Translations under genes and position numbers: made by a program
Notes under the pieces: generated by a model
What the model saw: only the letters and a program-made list of their open reading frames with translations
What the model was told of the DNA's origin: nothing
Databases searched by the model: none
Assembly (NCBI RefSeq): GCF_030128825.1
Contig: NZ_CP119128.1
Span: forward strand, 186,001 to 250,000
Reading direction: 5' to 3'
Length of the DNA stretch: 64,000 bases
DNA from: Sphingobium sp. WTD-1
GTDB lineage: Bacteria; Pseudomonadota; Alphaproteobacteria; Sphingomonadales; Sphingomonadaceae
Part shown: positions 26,584 through 34,097 of the stretch, piece by piece
Layout of the letters: each line of letters opens with the position of its first letter
Numbering within the stretch: position 1 is the stretch's first letter

Positions 26584-27354
26584 GTGACCATCTCCGAAAT
26601 TGCCCGCTTCTCGCGCATTCTTCCTGTCGAAGGCGGACTGAACCTCCGCGACATGGGGGGATATGTTGCAGCTGAGGGTCGCCGCGTTAAGACCGGCGTT
26701 ATTTACCGCTCCGGGCAAATGGCGAACCTGAGTCCAGCAGGGGCAGCGCACATGGCTGCGCTTGGGATTCGAAGCATCGTTGACTTTCGCCGCCAGTCTG
26801 AATGCGCGGCTCAACCCACCGCATGGCACCTCGGCACCGGCACCGACTATTGGTCATCGGCCCAGGACGTGCTTAGCGGTGAGTTAGATGGCGTGGTGAG
26901 AAGCAATGCGGCAACGGCGGACGCGATGCGTACAGCCATGTTACGGCTATACCGCGACCTGCCACATAAGCACGTCGGCAGTTACAGGCATATGTTTAGC
27001 CGACTTGCCGGGGGGCATGTGCCGCTCCTTTTTAATTGCGCCGCAGGCAAGGATCGCACCGGGGTTGCAGCGGCCTTGATCCTTCATGCCCTTGGCGCTT
27101 CCCGCGACATGATCTTCGCCGACTATCTCTTGACCAACGATGCCGACTTATCTTCCCTTATTGGGTCCAAGGGCCGGTTCAGTCGCTTACCAGATGCTGT
27201 CCGAGAAGCGCTTTTGATTGCCGATGCCGGGTATCTCGAGGCGCTTTTCAGCGAACTTGAGACCGCGTTCGGAGGTGTCGATGCATATCTCACGCACGCA
27301 TTAGGCGTTGATGCTACGATGCGTACCGAGTTACGGGACGTCCTGCTCGAATAA
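26584..27354 (+). CDS. IphP-like tyrosine/dual-specificity protein phosphatase
   Basis: A 256-residue phosphatase. The N-terminal GGLNLRDMGGYVAAEGRRVKTGVIYRSGQ (about 17-45) and the active-site loop FNCAAGKDRTGVAAAL (CX5R, Cys about 153) define the IphP/LipA-like tyrosine phosphatase family, which includes protein and phosphoinositide phosphatases. No signal peptide. The start is GTG 26584 with a weak RBS. It is not obviously linked to the metabolic genes around it. Confidence 0.87.
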   Translation: MTISEIARFSRILPVEGGLNLRDMGGYVAAEGRRVKTGVIYRSGQMANLSPAGAAHMAALGIRSIVDFRRQSECAAQPTAWHLGTGTDYWSSAQDVLSGELDGVVRSNAATADAMRTAMLRLYRDLPHKHVGSYRHMFSRLAGGHVPLLFNCAAGKDRTGVAAALILHALGASRDMIFADYLLTNDADLSSLIGSKGRFSRLPDAVREALLIADAGYLEALFSELETAFGGVDAYLTHALGVDATMRTELRDVLLE

Positions 27355-27513
27355 GCACATCACCGTCCTTTTCGGCTTGAGTATGCAGGAACTTTGACGT
27401 CAGCGATCATTCTGTATTCGTTGCCCTCCATCTACGTCACACCATCGCTACCCCGACTCTGCGTTGGAAGGTTTTTATTCTACGGAATATGCGACGCGAA
27501 AGGCTCCGCTAGC

Positions 27514-27529
27514 ATCCGCGCTCGCGGAT
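27514..27529. terminator. weak stem-loop between convergent genes
   Basis: ATCCGCG and CGCGGAT are adjacent with only two bases between them, giving a 6-bp stem with a tetraloop. It lies between the phosphatase and the convergent 3-hydroxyacyl-CoA dehydrogenase gene; the rest of the gap 27355-27556 shows nothing else clear. Confidence 0.4.
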
Positions 27530-27556
27530 ATTACTTATGATGAGCATCCTGTAATA

Positions 27557-28426
27557 TCATCGCGTCGGTACCGGCTCGCCAGACGTGTAATCATAGAAGC
27601 CGCGCCCGCTTTTCCGGCCATACCAACCTGCTTCTACATATTTCACCAGCAATGGCGCAGGGCGGTATTTGGGGTCGCCAAAGCCCTCCTGCATAACGCG
27701 CATGATGGCGAGGAGCGTATCCAGGCCGACAAAATCCGCTAGCGTGAGCGGCCCCATCGGGTGATTTGCACCGAGTTTCATGCCCTGGTCGATGTCGCGT
27801 ACAGACCCGATGCCTTCGCCTAGAGCGAAAATCGCTTCGTTCAAAAGCGGACACAATATCCGGTTTACGAGGAACGAGGGTGAGTCCTGAGCCTCGATCA
27901 TCGTCTTGCCAATCGCAGCGACGAATTCACTTGCGATCTGCATAGTCGCATCTCCGGTCGCCAGCCCACGGATCACCTCAACCAGCCCCATCATCGGCAC
28001 CGGATTGAAGAAGTGCAAGCCGATGAAGCGATCCGGCCGATCTGTCATAGCTGCCAATCTGGTGATCGAGATAGACGACGTGTTGGTAGCAAGGACGCTG
28101 TCCTGAGCCAATTTCGGACAGAGATCGGCAAAGATTTTCGTCTTCAGCGCCTCATTCTCGGTCGCCGCTTCGATCACGAGCGCTGCATCCGCGAACCGGT
28201 CGGTATCAACGGTCAAGACGATGCGATCGAGCGAAGAAACCATCTCCGCGTCTGTGAGTATGCCCTTGGCAACCTGCCGCGCCAAATTATTTGCGATCGA
28301 TGCCTTGCCTCTCTCCGCGCGGTCCATCGCCACTTCTGAGAGGATCACGTCGTAGCCTGCTACCGCCGCGACGTGCGCGATGCCGCTGCCCATCAATCCG
28401 CCGCCAATTACGCCAATGGTTTGCAT
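27557..28426 (-). CDS. 3-hydroxyacyl-CoA (3-hydroxybutyryl-CoA) dehydrogenase
   Basis: A 289-residue NAD-dependent dehydrogenase of the PaaH/Hbd type. The Rossmann loop is IGVIGGGLMGSGIAHVAAVAGY (about 3-24), SSISITRLA and GLHFFNPVPMMGLVEVI (catalytic His) follow, and the C-terminal domain has GANHPMGPLTLADFVGLDT. It oxidises 3-hydroxyacyl-CoA to 3-ketoacyl-CoA. ATG 28426 is chosen (AGAGGTGACC upstream) over an in-frame GTG two codons earlier. It is third in an operon with a thiolase and an acyl-CoA dehydrogenase. Confidence 0.93.
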   Translation of the reverse strand: MQTIGVIGGGLMGSGIAHVAAVAGYDVILSEVAMDRAERGKASIANNLARQVAKGILTDAEMVSSLDRIVLTVDTDRFADAALVIEAATENEALKTKIFADLCPKLAQDSVLATNTSSISITRLAAMTDRPDRFIGLHFFNPVPMMGLVEVIRGLATGDATMQIASEFVAAIGKTMIEAQDSPSFLVNRILCPLLNEAIFALGEGIGSVRDIDQGMKLGANHPMGPLTLADFVGLDTLLAIMRVMQEGFGDPKYRPAPLLVKYVEAGWYGRKSGRGFYDYTSGEPVPTR

Positions 28427-28463
28427 GGTCACCTCTTGCTCCCTGAAATCATGTGATGGCCGA

Positions 28464-29645
28464 TCAGGCCCGTTCCAGCACCAGCGCTATGCCCTGCCCC
28501 CCGCCGATGCACATGGTGACGAGCGCGTAGCGCCCTCCGGTACGCTGTAACTCGTACATCGCCTTTACCGTGATGATCGCACCCGTCGCACCGACCGGAT
28601 GGCCCAGTGCAATGCCGGAACCGTTGGGATTAACCTTAGCCGGATCATAGCCAAGTTCATTGGCTACGGCACAAGCCTGCGCAGCGAATGCCTCGTTGGA
28701 TTCGATCACGTCGATTTGGTCGAGTGTCAGGCCCGCGCGCTCAAGAGCGATCGGCACTGCCTGGACCGGCCCGATCCCCATGATGTCTGGATCCACACCT
28801 GCATGACCCCAGCCAAGGATCTTGGCAATCGGGGTCAAATTTCGCGCGCTGATCATCGTCTCCGAGGCGAGCAGGACGGCAGCGGCACCGTCGTTGATAC
28901 CCGAGGAATTTCCGGCGGTAACCGAGCCGTCCTTTCGGAACGCTGGCTTAAGTCCAGCAAGCGAGTCCGCAGTAGTCTCGATCCTGACATGCTCATCCGT
29001 TGCGAACGTGACGGTGCCCTTCCCACTCTTGACTTCGACCGGCAGGATTTGCTCAGAGAAACGTCCTTCGGCGATAGCAACACTGGCGCGCCGATGACTT
29101 TGCGCGGCCATCGCGTCTTGCTGCTCGCGGGAGACCCCGTAGCGTTCCGCAACATTTTCAGCGGTTACGCCCATATGGAACCCCCCGAAGGGATCAGTCA
29201 GCGACTCTACCATGGCGTCGATCAGGCGGCCGTCGCCCATGCGCTGGCCCCAGCGGCCACTGGTTAAAATATGTGGGGACCGACTCATGCTTTCCGCGCC
29301 GCCGGCGATGGCGACGTCATATTCGCCCAGTGCGATCCCCCGTGCCGCTGTGATGATCGCCTCTACCGAGGATCCGCATAGGCGATTGAGAGTGAGTGCG
29401 GGTGTCGAGGTCGGAATCCCGGCGTTCACAGCGATCACGCGGGCCAGATAAGCATCCTTCGGCTCGGATGGTATCACCTGACCTATCACGACATGCTGGA
29501 CGTCGGCAGGAACAAGACCTGAGCGCCGGACGGCTTCGGCGACAACTTGGCGACCAAGTTCCGCAGGCGAGACGCCCTTCAATGCGCCGCCAAAGTCGCC
29601 GATGGCGGTACGGACGCCGGAAACGAGGAAGATCGGCTGTGTCAT
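28464..29645 (-). CDS. acetyl-CoA C-acetyltransferase (thiolase)
   Basis: A 393-residue biosynthetic/degradative thiolase. LNRLCGSSVEAI holds the active Cys (about 91), with GHPVGATGA and CIGGGQGIAL near the end. It follows the acyl-CoA dehydrogenase by 32 bp and precedes the 3-hydroxyacyl-CoA dehydrogenase by 37 bp, forming a compact beta-oxidation operon that lacks its own enoyl-CoA hydratase. It may cleave acetoacetyl-CoA or longer 3-ketoacyl-CoAs. Confidence 0.93.
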   Translation of the reverse strand: MTQPIFLVSGVRTAIGDFGGALKGVSPAELGRQVVAEAVRRSGLVPADVQHVVIGQVIPSEPKDAYLARVIAVNAGIPTSTPALTLNRLCGSSVEAIITAARGIALGEYDVAIAGGAESMSRSPHILTSGRWGQRMGDGRLIDAMVESLTDPFGGFHMGVTAENVAERYGVSREQQDAMAAQSHRRASVAIAEGRFSEQILPVEVKSGKGTVTFATDEHVRIETTADSLAGLKPAFRKDGSVTAGNSSGINDGAAAVLLASETMISARNLTPIAKILGWGHAGVDPDIMGIGPVQAVPIALERAGLTLDQIDVIESNEAFAAQACAVANELGYDPAKVNPNGSGIALGHPVGATGAIITVKAMYELQRTGGRYALVTMCIGGGQGIALVLERA

Positions 29646-29677
29646 GGTGTTGCACTCACTTGCTGGAAAGGACGGAT

Positions 29678-31399
29678 TCAGGCCGCGAACTGGTCTTCGC
29701 TAATGGCGTACAGCGGAGCGGCGCCCGCCGTTGCCGCGCTGAGCAGCGCGCCCGCCTGCGGCAGGATCTGCGTGATGAAGAAGCTGGCCGTCGCTATCTT
29801 GGTGCGTAGAAACGGAAGATTGTCGGCGGTGCCGCCGGCAATCCGCTCGCAGGCGATACGAGCCTGCCGGGCCAGGAGATACCCGCCCATCAGGATGCCA
29901 AACATCCGCAGATAGGGCGATGCTCCCGCCGTCACATCCTGCGCGTCGCTCTGATCAAGCATCCATTTGGTTGCATGCGTAAGCGCGGACAGCGCCGCCT
30001 CCAGCGGCGCTTGCAGTGCGGCCGTTTCGGGTGTCGCCCCGGCAAGGTCTATCTCGGTTGCTATCTCGGCGAATAGCGCCTCCCAGCGGCCCTGGCGCAG
30101 TTTGCGCCCAACCAGATCCATCGCCTGGATGCCATTGGTCCCTTCGTATATCGGTGCTATCCGGGCATCTCGGAAATGCTGCGCAGCGCCAGTCTCCTCG
30201 ATAAAGCCCATACCTCCAAAGACCTGTATGCCCAGGCTCGCTACCTCGACGCCCATGTCGGTCGCATAGGCCTTGGTGACAGGCGTCAGAAGATCGGCCA
30301 GCATCTGTGCTTGGGCGTCGCCGGAATGCCCGCGATCGACGGCTGCGGCATTGAAATAGGCCAGCGCCCGAATGGCCTCGGTCGTAGCGCGCATCGTCAG
30401 GATCATCCGGCGGACATCGGGATAGTCGATGATGCGCAAACCCTGAACACGCTCGCGGGCGTAGCCGAGAGCCGCCTGATAGGCGCGCTCGGCGATACCG
30501 ACCCCTTGCAATCCCACATTGATCCGCGCGTGATTCATCATCGTGAACATCGCACGCATACCGCCATTCTCGGCGCCAACCATATAGCCGACGCAGCCGT
30601 CCGCATCCCCGAAACTCATCGTGCAGGTCGGAGACGCATGGATGCCAAGCTTGTGTTCGATGGAAACACACCGCAAGTCGTTGCGCACGCCGTCCTCCAG
30701 AAATTTGGGAACAAGGAACAGCGAGATCCCCTTGGTTCCGGCCGGAGAACCGGGGGTGCGAGCCAGCACGAGATGGACAATGTTTTCAGCCAGATCATGT
30801 TCGCCCCAGGTGATGAAGATCTTGCTGCCCTTGATTCGCCAAGTGCCGTCGGCAGCAGGTTCAGCGCGGGTCCTAAGAGCGCCGACGTCAGATCCAGCTT
30901 GCGGCTCAGTCAGGTTCATCGTGCCCGTCCACTCGCCCGACACCAGCTTCGTCAGATAAAGGGCGTTCAGATCGTCAGAGGCATGCGACTGAAGCGCCTC
31001 AATCGCGCCAAGGGTCAGCATCATGTTTAGCGCGAAGGCCATGTTCGCCGCAGTCAGTTGTTCCTGCACGGCCAAAGCCAGGACGAAAGGCAAGCCCTGA
31101 CCGCCCCATCGCGGATCTGAGCCTAGCGAACCCCAGCCTCCGGCAACATATTGGCGAAAGGCCGAAGCATAGCCGTCGGGCAGCGACACTTCCCCATTGC
31201 GCCACACAGAACCCTCAATGTCCCCTATTTTGTTGAGGGGTGCAAACACCTGTTCAGCCAGCTTCGCGGACTCATCGAGTACGGCTTCAATCAGTTCCGG
31301 AGTGGCAGCGGTGAAGGCTGGCAGACTCGCGATGCCCTCAATATTGGCAATCGTTTCGAGAACAAATAGCTGCTCGACGAGGGGTACGCGGAAGGACAT
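29678..31399 (-). CDS. acyl-CoA dehydrogenase, long form with C-terminal extension
   Basis: A 573-residue acyl-CoA dehydrogenase of the roughly 600-residue alphaproteobacterial type with an N-terminal leader (MSFRVPLVEQLFVLETIANI) and a C-terminal helical domain. MNLTEPQAGSDVGALRT, KIFITWGEHDLAENIVHLVLAR and APIYEGTNGIQAMDLVGRKL, with the usual catalytic Glu, are visible. GGAG lies about 8 bases before the ATG. It is a paralogue of the gene at 53976-55766. It is first in its operon and divergent from a TetR gene. Confidence 0.93.
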   Translation of the reverse strand: MSFRVPLVEQLFVLETIANIEGIASLPAFTAATPELIEAVLDESAKLAEQVFAPLNKIGDIEGSVWRNGEVSLPDGYASAFRQYVAGGWGSLGSDPRWGGQGLPFVLALAVQEQLTAANMAFALNMMLTLGAIEALQSHASDDLNALYLTKLVSGEWTGTMNLTEPQAGSDVGALRTRAEPAADGTWRIKGSKIFITWGEHDLAENIVHLVLARTPGSPAGTKGISLFLVPKFLEDGVRNDLRCVSIEHKLGIHASPTCTMSFGDADGCVGYMVGAENGGMRAMFTMMNHARINVGLQGVGIAERAYQAALGYARERVQGLRIIDYPDVRRMILTMRATTEAIRALAYFNAAAVDRGHSGDAQAQMLADLLTPVTKAYATDMGVEVASLGIQVFGGMGFIEETGAAQHFRDARIAPIYEGTNGIQAMDLVGRKLRQGRWEALFAEIATEIDLAGATPETAALQAPLEAALSALTHATKWMLDQSDAQDVTAGASPYLRMFGILMGGYLLARQARIACERIAGGTADNLPFLRTKIATASFFITQILPQAGALLSAATAGAAPLYAISEDQFAA

Positions 31400-31500
31400 T
31401 CTAAAGCTCCAGAACGATTCGGCAACAATGGGTCACTAGGTAACGATGTTTCTAAAGATTGGAATTATCAAGTCTGGTGTGATTGTGCAATGACGCGACC

Positions 31501-32142
31501 ATGACAAAATTCGCACAGCCGGGCCGGCGCATCGACATTGGGAGAGACCGCGACGCCTTCCGCCTGCACGTCCGCGAGACGGTTTTGGTAGCTGCGGCGT
31601 CGATTCTGCGTAATGACGGTCCCGCCGCCCTGACGTTGCGCCGTGTCGCGCAAGACGTCGGCGCATCCACAAAGGTTATCTACACCACGTTCGGCGGCAA
31701 AGATGGTTTGTTCGATGCCCTATATCTGCGCAGCTATGCGGGATTGCAGGCGGCAATGGAAATGGCTTCATCTGCTCAAGATACCGAGACAAGGCTGCGG
31801 TCCATATGCGATGCTTATCGGGACTATGCCTTGGCCGAACCTGGATTTTACAACGTAATGTACGGGGATCTAGGGCGATCCTGGCAGGCCCCCCCGGAAA
31901 GTCGGGCACAAGCTGGGCAGACTTTTCGAATCCTTCGAGAGGCGGTCGCCGCGATGCGACCATCCTGCCCTTCAGACAACGTGATTCAAATAACAAGACA
32001 GCTTTGGGCAGCCATGCACGGCCTTGTAAGCTTACAAATGCGTGGCCTGCTATCTGACGAAGAGGATTTTGACACCCTTTTCCACGATACGGTTGCAGTG
32101 ATTTACAATGGTTCGCTTTCGGGTGGTAAGACGGAGATCTAA
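31501..32142 (+). CDS. TetR/AcrR-family transcriptional regulator
   Basis: A 213-residue TetR regulator. ETVLVAAASILRNDGPAALTLRRVAQDVGASTKVIYTTFGGKDGLFDALY (about 24-73) is the DNA-binding domain. ATG 31501 is taken rather than an in-frame TTG at 31483. It is transcribed divergently from the acyl-CoA dehydrogenase/thiolase operon, only 101 bp away, and probably controls that operon in response to an acyl-CoA. Confidence 0.87.
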   Translation: MTKFAQPGRRIDIGRDRDAFRLHVRETVLVAAASILRNDGPAALTLRRVAQDVGASTKVIYTTFGGKDGLFDALYLRSYAGLQAAMEMASSAQDTETRLRSICDAYRDYALAEPGFYNVMYGDLGRSWQAPPESRAQAGQTFRILREAVAAMRPSCPSDNVIQITRQLWAAMHGLVSLQMRGLLSDEEDFDTLFHDTVAVIYNGSLSGGKTEI

Positions 32143-32493
32143 TGGGTCGATGAATTGCTGAATGATCCATCAACCGAGTGCATTCAGCACTAAATTGGAC
32201 CCTAGGCATTCGACAAACGACCAAGGCTACTGGAAATGCCAGCCCATTCGAAAACGTCCTACCTGCCCCAGCCTATCACAGGTTTCGACGAGTGCCTTCT
32301 GCGCCATGAGCCCCCCATCCCGCTGGTCAGCTCAACCGCAGGGATCATCTCTCCACGTCTTCCGTAGTAGCAACCAAGGAATTTCACGAATACGCCGGTT
32401 TCGCCGCGCTTGAGCTGCTTGACGCCAAGCCGATGGCAAATGCAGTGCCGCTATACAAAAGCCGCTGCGACAACATGGGTCAGCCTCCCAATG
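32143..32493. other. intergenic region with possible degraded coding remnant
   Basis: 351 bp with no intact gene. On the plus strand, about 32234-32365 reads as protein-like sequence (PAHSKTSYLPQPITGFDE and on to VSSTAGIISPRLP) before a stop, and an adjacent frame about 32352-32460 reads VVATKEFHEYAGFAALELL. Together they look like a frameshifted gene remnant, but I do not recognise the family. Confidence 0.35.
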
Positions 32494-32844
32494 CTATTCG
32501 CTCGACACCGCACTTTCGGAATCGACGCCTGCATAAGCGTTGATGATCGCGCCGATCAGGCCGGGGAAACGCGCATTCACCTCGGCGAAGCGCGAATGAT
32601 TGCGCATCTCGATACCATGGCGCTCGCTACGGATCAGCCCGGCCTCCCGCAACACCTTGAAATGATTCGATAGCGACGATTTCGGAATGACCCGGTCGCC
32701 CAGCGCCGCTACATTTGAACAAGCTTCGACGACGCCGGTCGTCAGAATCTTCGCAAGAATGGCGGCACGGTTAGGGTCGGACAAGGCGTGCAGTATCGCC
32801 TGGGGTTCTACGTCTTCGATCGCGGGGTGGAAAAATGGTCTCAT
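32494..32844 (-). CDS. ArsR-family winged-helix regulator
   Basis: A 116-residue ArsR-type repressor. ILHALSDPNRAAILAKIL and PKSSLSNHFKVLREAGLIRSERHGIEMRNHSRFAEV form the winged helix. ATG 32844 directly follows a strong GGGGAGAGAGG; an ATG seven codons earlier is possible. The Cys pattern of metal-sensing ArsR proteins is not present, so it is probably a redox or small-molecule responsive member. It is divergent from the SDR gene with a perfect palindrome between them. Confidence 0.88.
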   Translation of the reverse strand: MRPFFHPAIEDVEPQAILHALSDPNRAAILAKILTTGVVEACSNVAALGDRVIPKSSLSNHFKVLREAGLIRSERHGIEMRNHSRFAEVNARFPGLIGAIINAYAGVDSESAVSSE

Positions 32845-32871
32845 CCTCTCTCCCCTAGCAGACATTGACGC

Positions 32872-32910
32872 GCAGTTCCATAGTTCCTATATTCGGAACT
32901 ATGGAACTGC
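32872..32910. promoter_or_regulatory. operator candidate: perfect 16-bp inverted repeat
   Basis: Arms GCAGTTCCATAGTTCC and its exact complement flank the 7-base spacer TATATTC. Each arm holds a direct repeat of AGTTCC. Located between the divergent ArsR and SDR genes, it is the likely ArsR-family operator controlling both. Confidence 0.75.
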
Positions 32911-32957
32911 GGCTATCGAGCAGTGGCCATCCTCGCTTAGACTCAAGGATAACAGAA

Positions 32958-33704
32958 ATGACGAAATTAGCAGGTAAAGTGGCCATCGTAACCGGCGCAT
33001 CAAAAGGCATTGGCGCCGGGATCGCCAAGGCGCTGGCGGCGGACGGCGCCTCTGTCGTCGTCAACTATGCGTCGAGCAAGGAGGGCGCGGATACGGTCGT
33101 TGCAGCGATTGTCGCGGCAGGTGGAAAAGCTATCGCAATCCAGGGCGACGTCTCGATCGCAGCCGAGGCGCAGGGCCTGATAGAAGCAGCCGTAACCGAA
33201 TTCGGGCGGCTCGACATTCTGGTCAACAATTCGGGCGTCTGGGATGTCGCGCCGGTCGAGTTGTTTACCGAGGCACAATATCGGCGGCTGTTCGACGTCA
33301 ACGTGTTCGGCACCTTCCTGACGACGCAGGCGGCCATCAAGCATCTTCAGGATGGCGGCAGCATCGTCAACATCTCGTCTTCGATCACGACATTGCGAAC
33401 GCCGGGCACGGCGCTCTACACCGCCACAAAGGCTGCGGTGAACGCCATATCGGGCGTGTTGATGAAGGAACTCGCACCGCGCGGCATTCGCGTCAACGTC
33501 GTCAGTCCGGGCTTTGTCGTAACCGAGGGAACAAAAGCTGCCGGAATCGCGGGTTCTCAGATGGAAGCGGGCATTGTGTCGCAAACGCCGCTGGGCCGCG
33601 CTGGCACGCCTGATGACATTGGCCGCGTGGTCGCGTTCCTTGCTTCTGACGATGCGCGCTTCGTGACGGGAGAGGAACTCTTTGCAAGCGGCGGCCTGCG
33701 CTGA
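32958..33704 (+). CDS. SDR-family oxidoreductase (3-oxoacyl-ACP reductase-like)
   Basis: A 248-residue classical SDR. KVAIVTGASKGIGAGIAKALAADGA has the cofactor loop at about 12-19, VNNSGVWD follows and YTATK is the catalytic pair. Close in type to FabG-like proteins that often sit beside ArsR genes and whose substrate is unknown. ATG 32958 begins the conserved N-terminus; upstream in-frame codons run through the operator. It is not FabG of the fatty-acid synthase operon by context. Confidence 0.88.
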   Translation: MTKLAGKVAIVTGASKGIGAGIAKALAADGASVVVNYASSKEGADTVVAAIVAAGGKAIAIQGDVSIAAEAQGLIEAAVTEFGRLDILVNNSGVWDVAPVELFTEAQYRRLFDVNVFGTFLTTQAAIKHLQDGGSIVNISSSITTLRTPGTALYTATKAAVNAISGVLMKELAPRGIRVNVVSPGFVVTEGTKAAGIAGSQMEAGIVSQTPLGRAGTPDDIGRVVAFLASDDARFVTGEELFASGGLR

Positions 33705-33715
33705 CACCAATGTCC

Positions 33716-33744
33716 GGGCGCGGGGGCAACATACCCCCGCGCCC
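33716..33744. terminator. strong stem-loop terminator between convergent genes
   Basis: GGGCGCGGGGG and its exact complement flank the loop CAACATA, 12 bp after the SDR stop and 12 bp before the end of the SDR remnant on the other strand. Confidence 0.75.
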
Positions 33745-33755
33745 GCACGGCTCTT

Positions 33756-34037
33756 TCATCGTGCGCCGTCGATGACCATACCGCCATCGGGTGTGAGCGT
33801 GTAGCCAGTCAGGTATCGCGCATCCTCACTGGCCAAGAACAGGACGACCGGGGCAATATCCGCTTCAGGCGATCCATAACGACCGAGCGCATTAGTGGGC
33901 GGTGGCACATCGACATCGCCCCATGTCTCGGCCACGGGCTGGACATTGTTGACGGTGATGCCGTCCGCGCCCCATTCGCGCGCTGCGGTACGGGTCAGTG
34001 CCCGCGTCGCTTCCTTTGCCATGTTGTAAGGCGCATA
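33756..34037 (-). pseudogene. 3' fragment of an SDR gene cut by transposon
   Basis: The last 93 codons of an SDR gene. Its remaining sequence starts YAPYNMAKEATRALTRTAAREWGADGITVNNVQP, so the catalytic YxxxK survives but the cofactor-binding half is gone. The break coincides exactly with the left transposon end at 34038. ATG 34022 could still be translated, but the product could not bind NAD(P). Confidence 0.85.
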
Positions 34038-34085
34038 GGCGTCACCTCAAGGTTTGTTCGCCAGACAACGATTTCTCGGACATAA
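34038..34085 (+). repeat. transposon left inverted repeat
   Basis: Starts GGCGTCACCTCAAGGTTTGT and ends with CGGACATAA. It lies just beyond the tnpA stop codon, as usual in Tn3-family elements, and pairs with 40598-40645. Confidence 0.88.
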
Positions 34086-34097
34086 GCGGAACATGGG

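Noticed and set aside
31430..31445. Operator for the TetR gene at 31501 (GTTACCTAGTGAC on the minus strand)
   Set aside because: Only 8 of 13 positions are symmetric, too weak to annotate as a site by itself.
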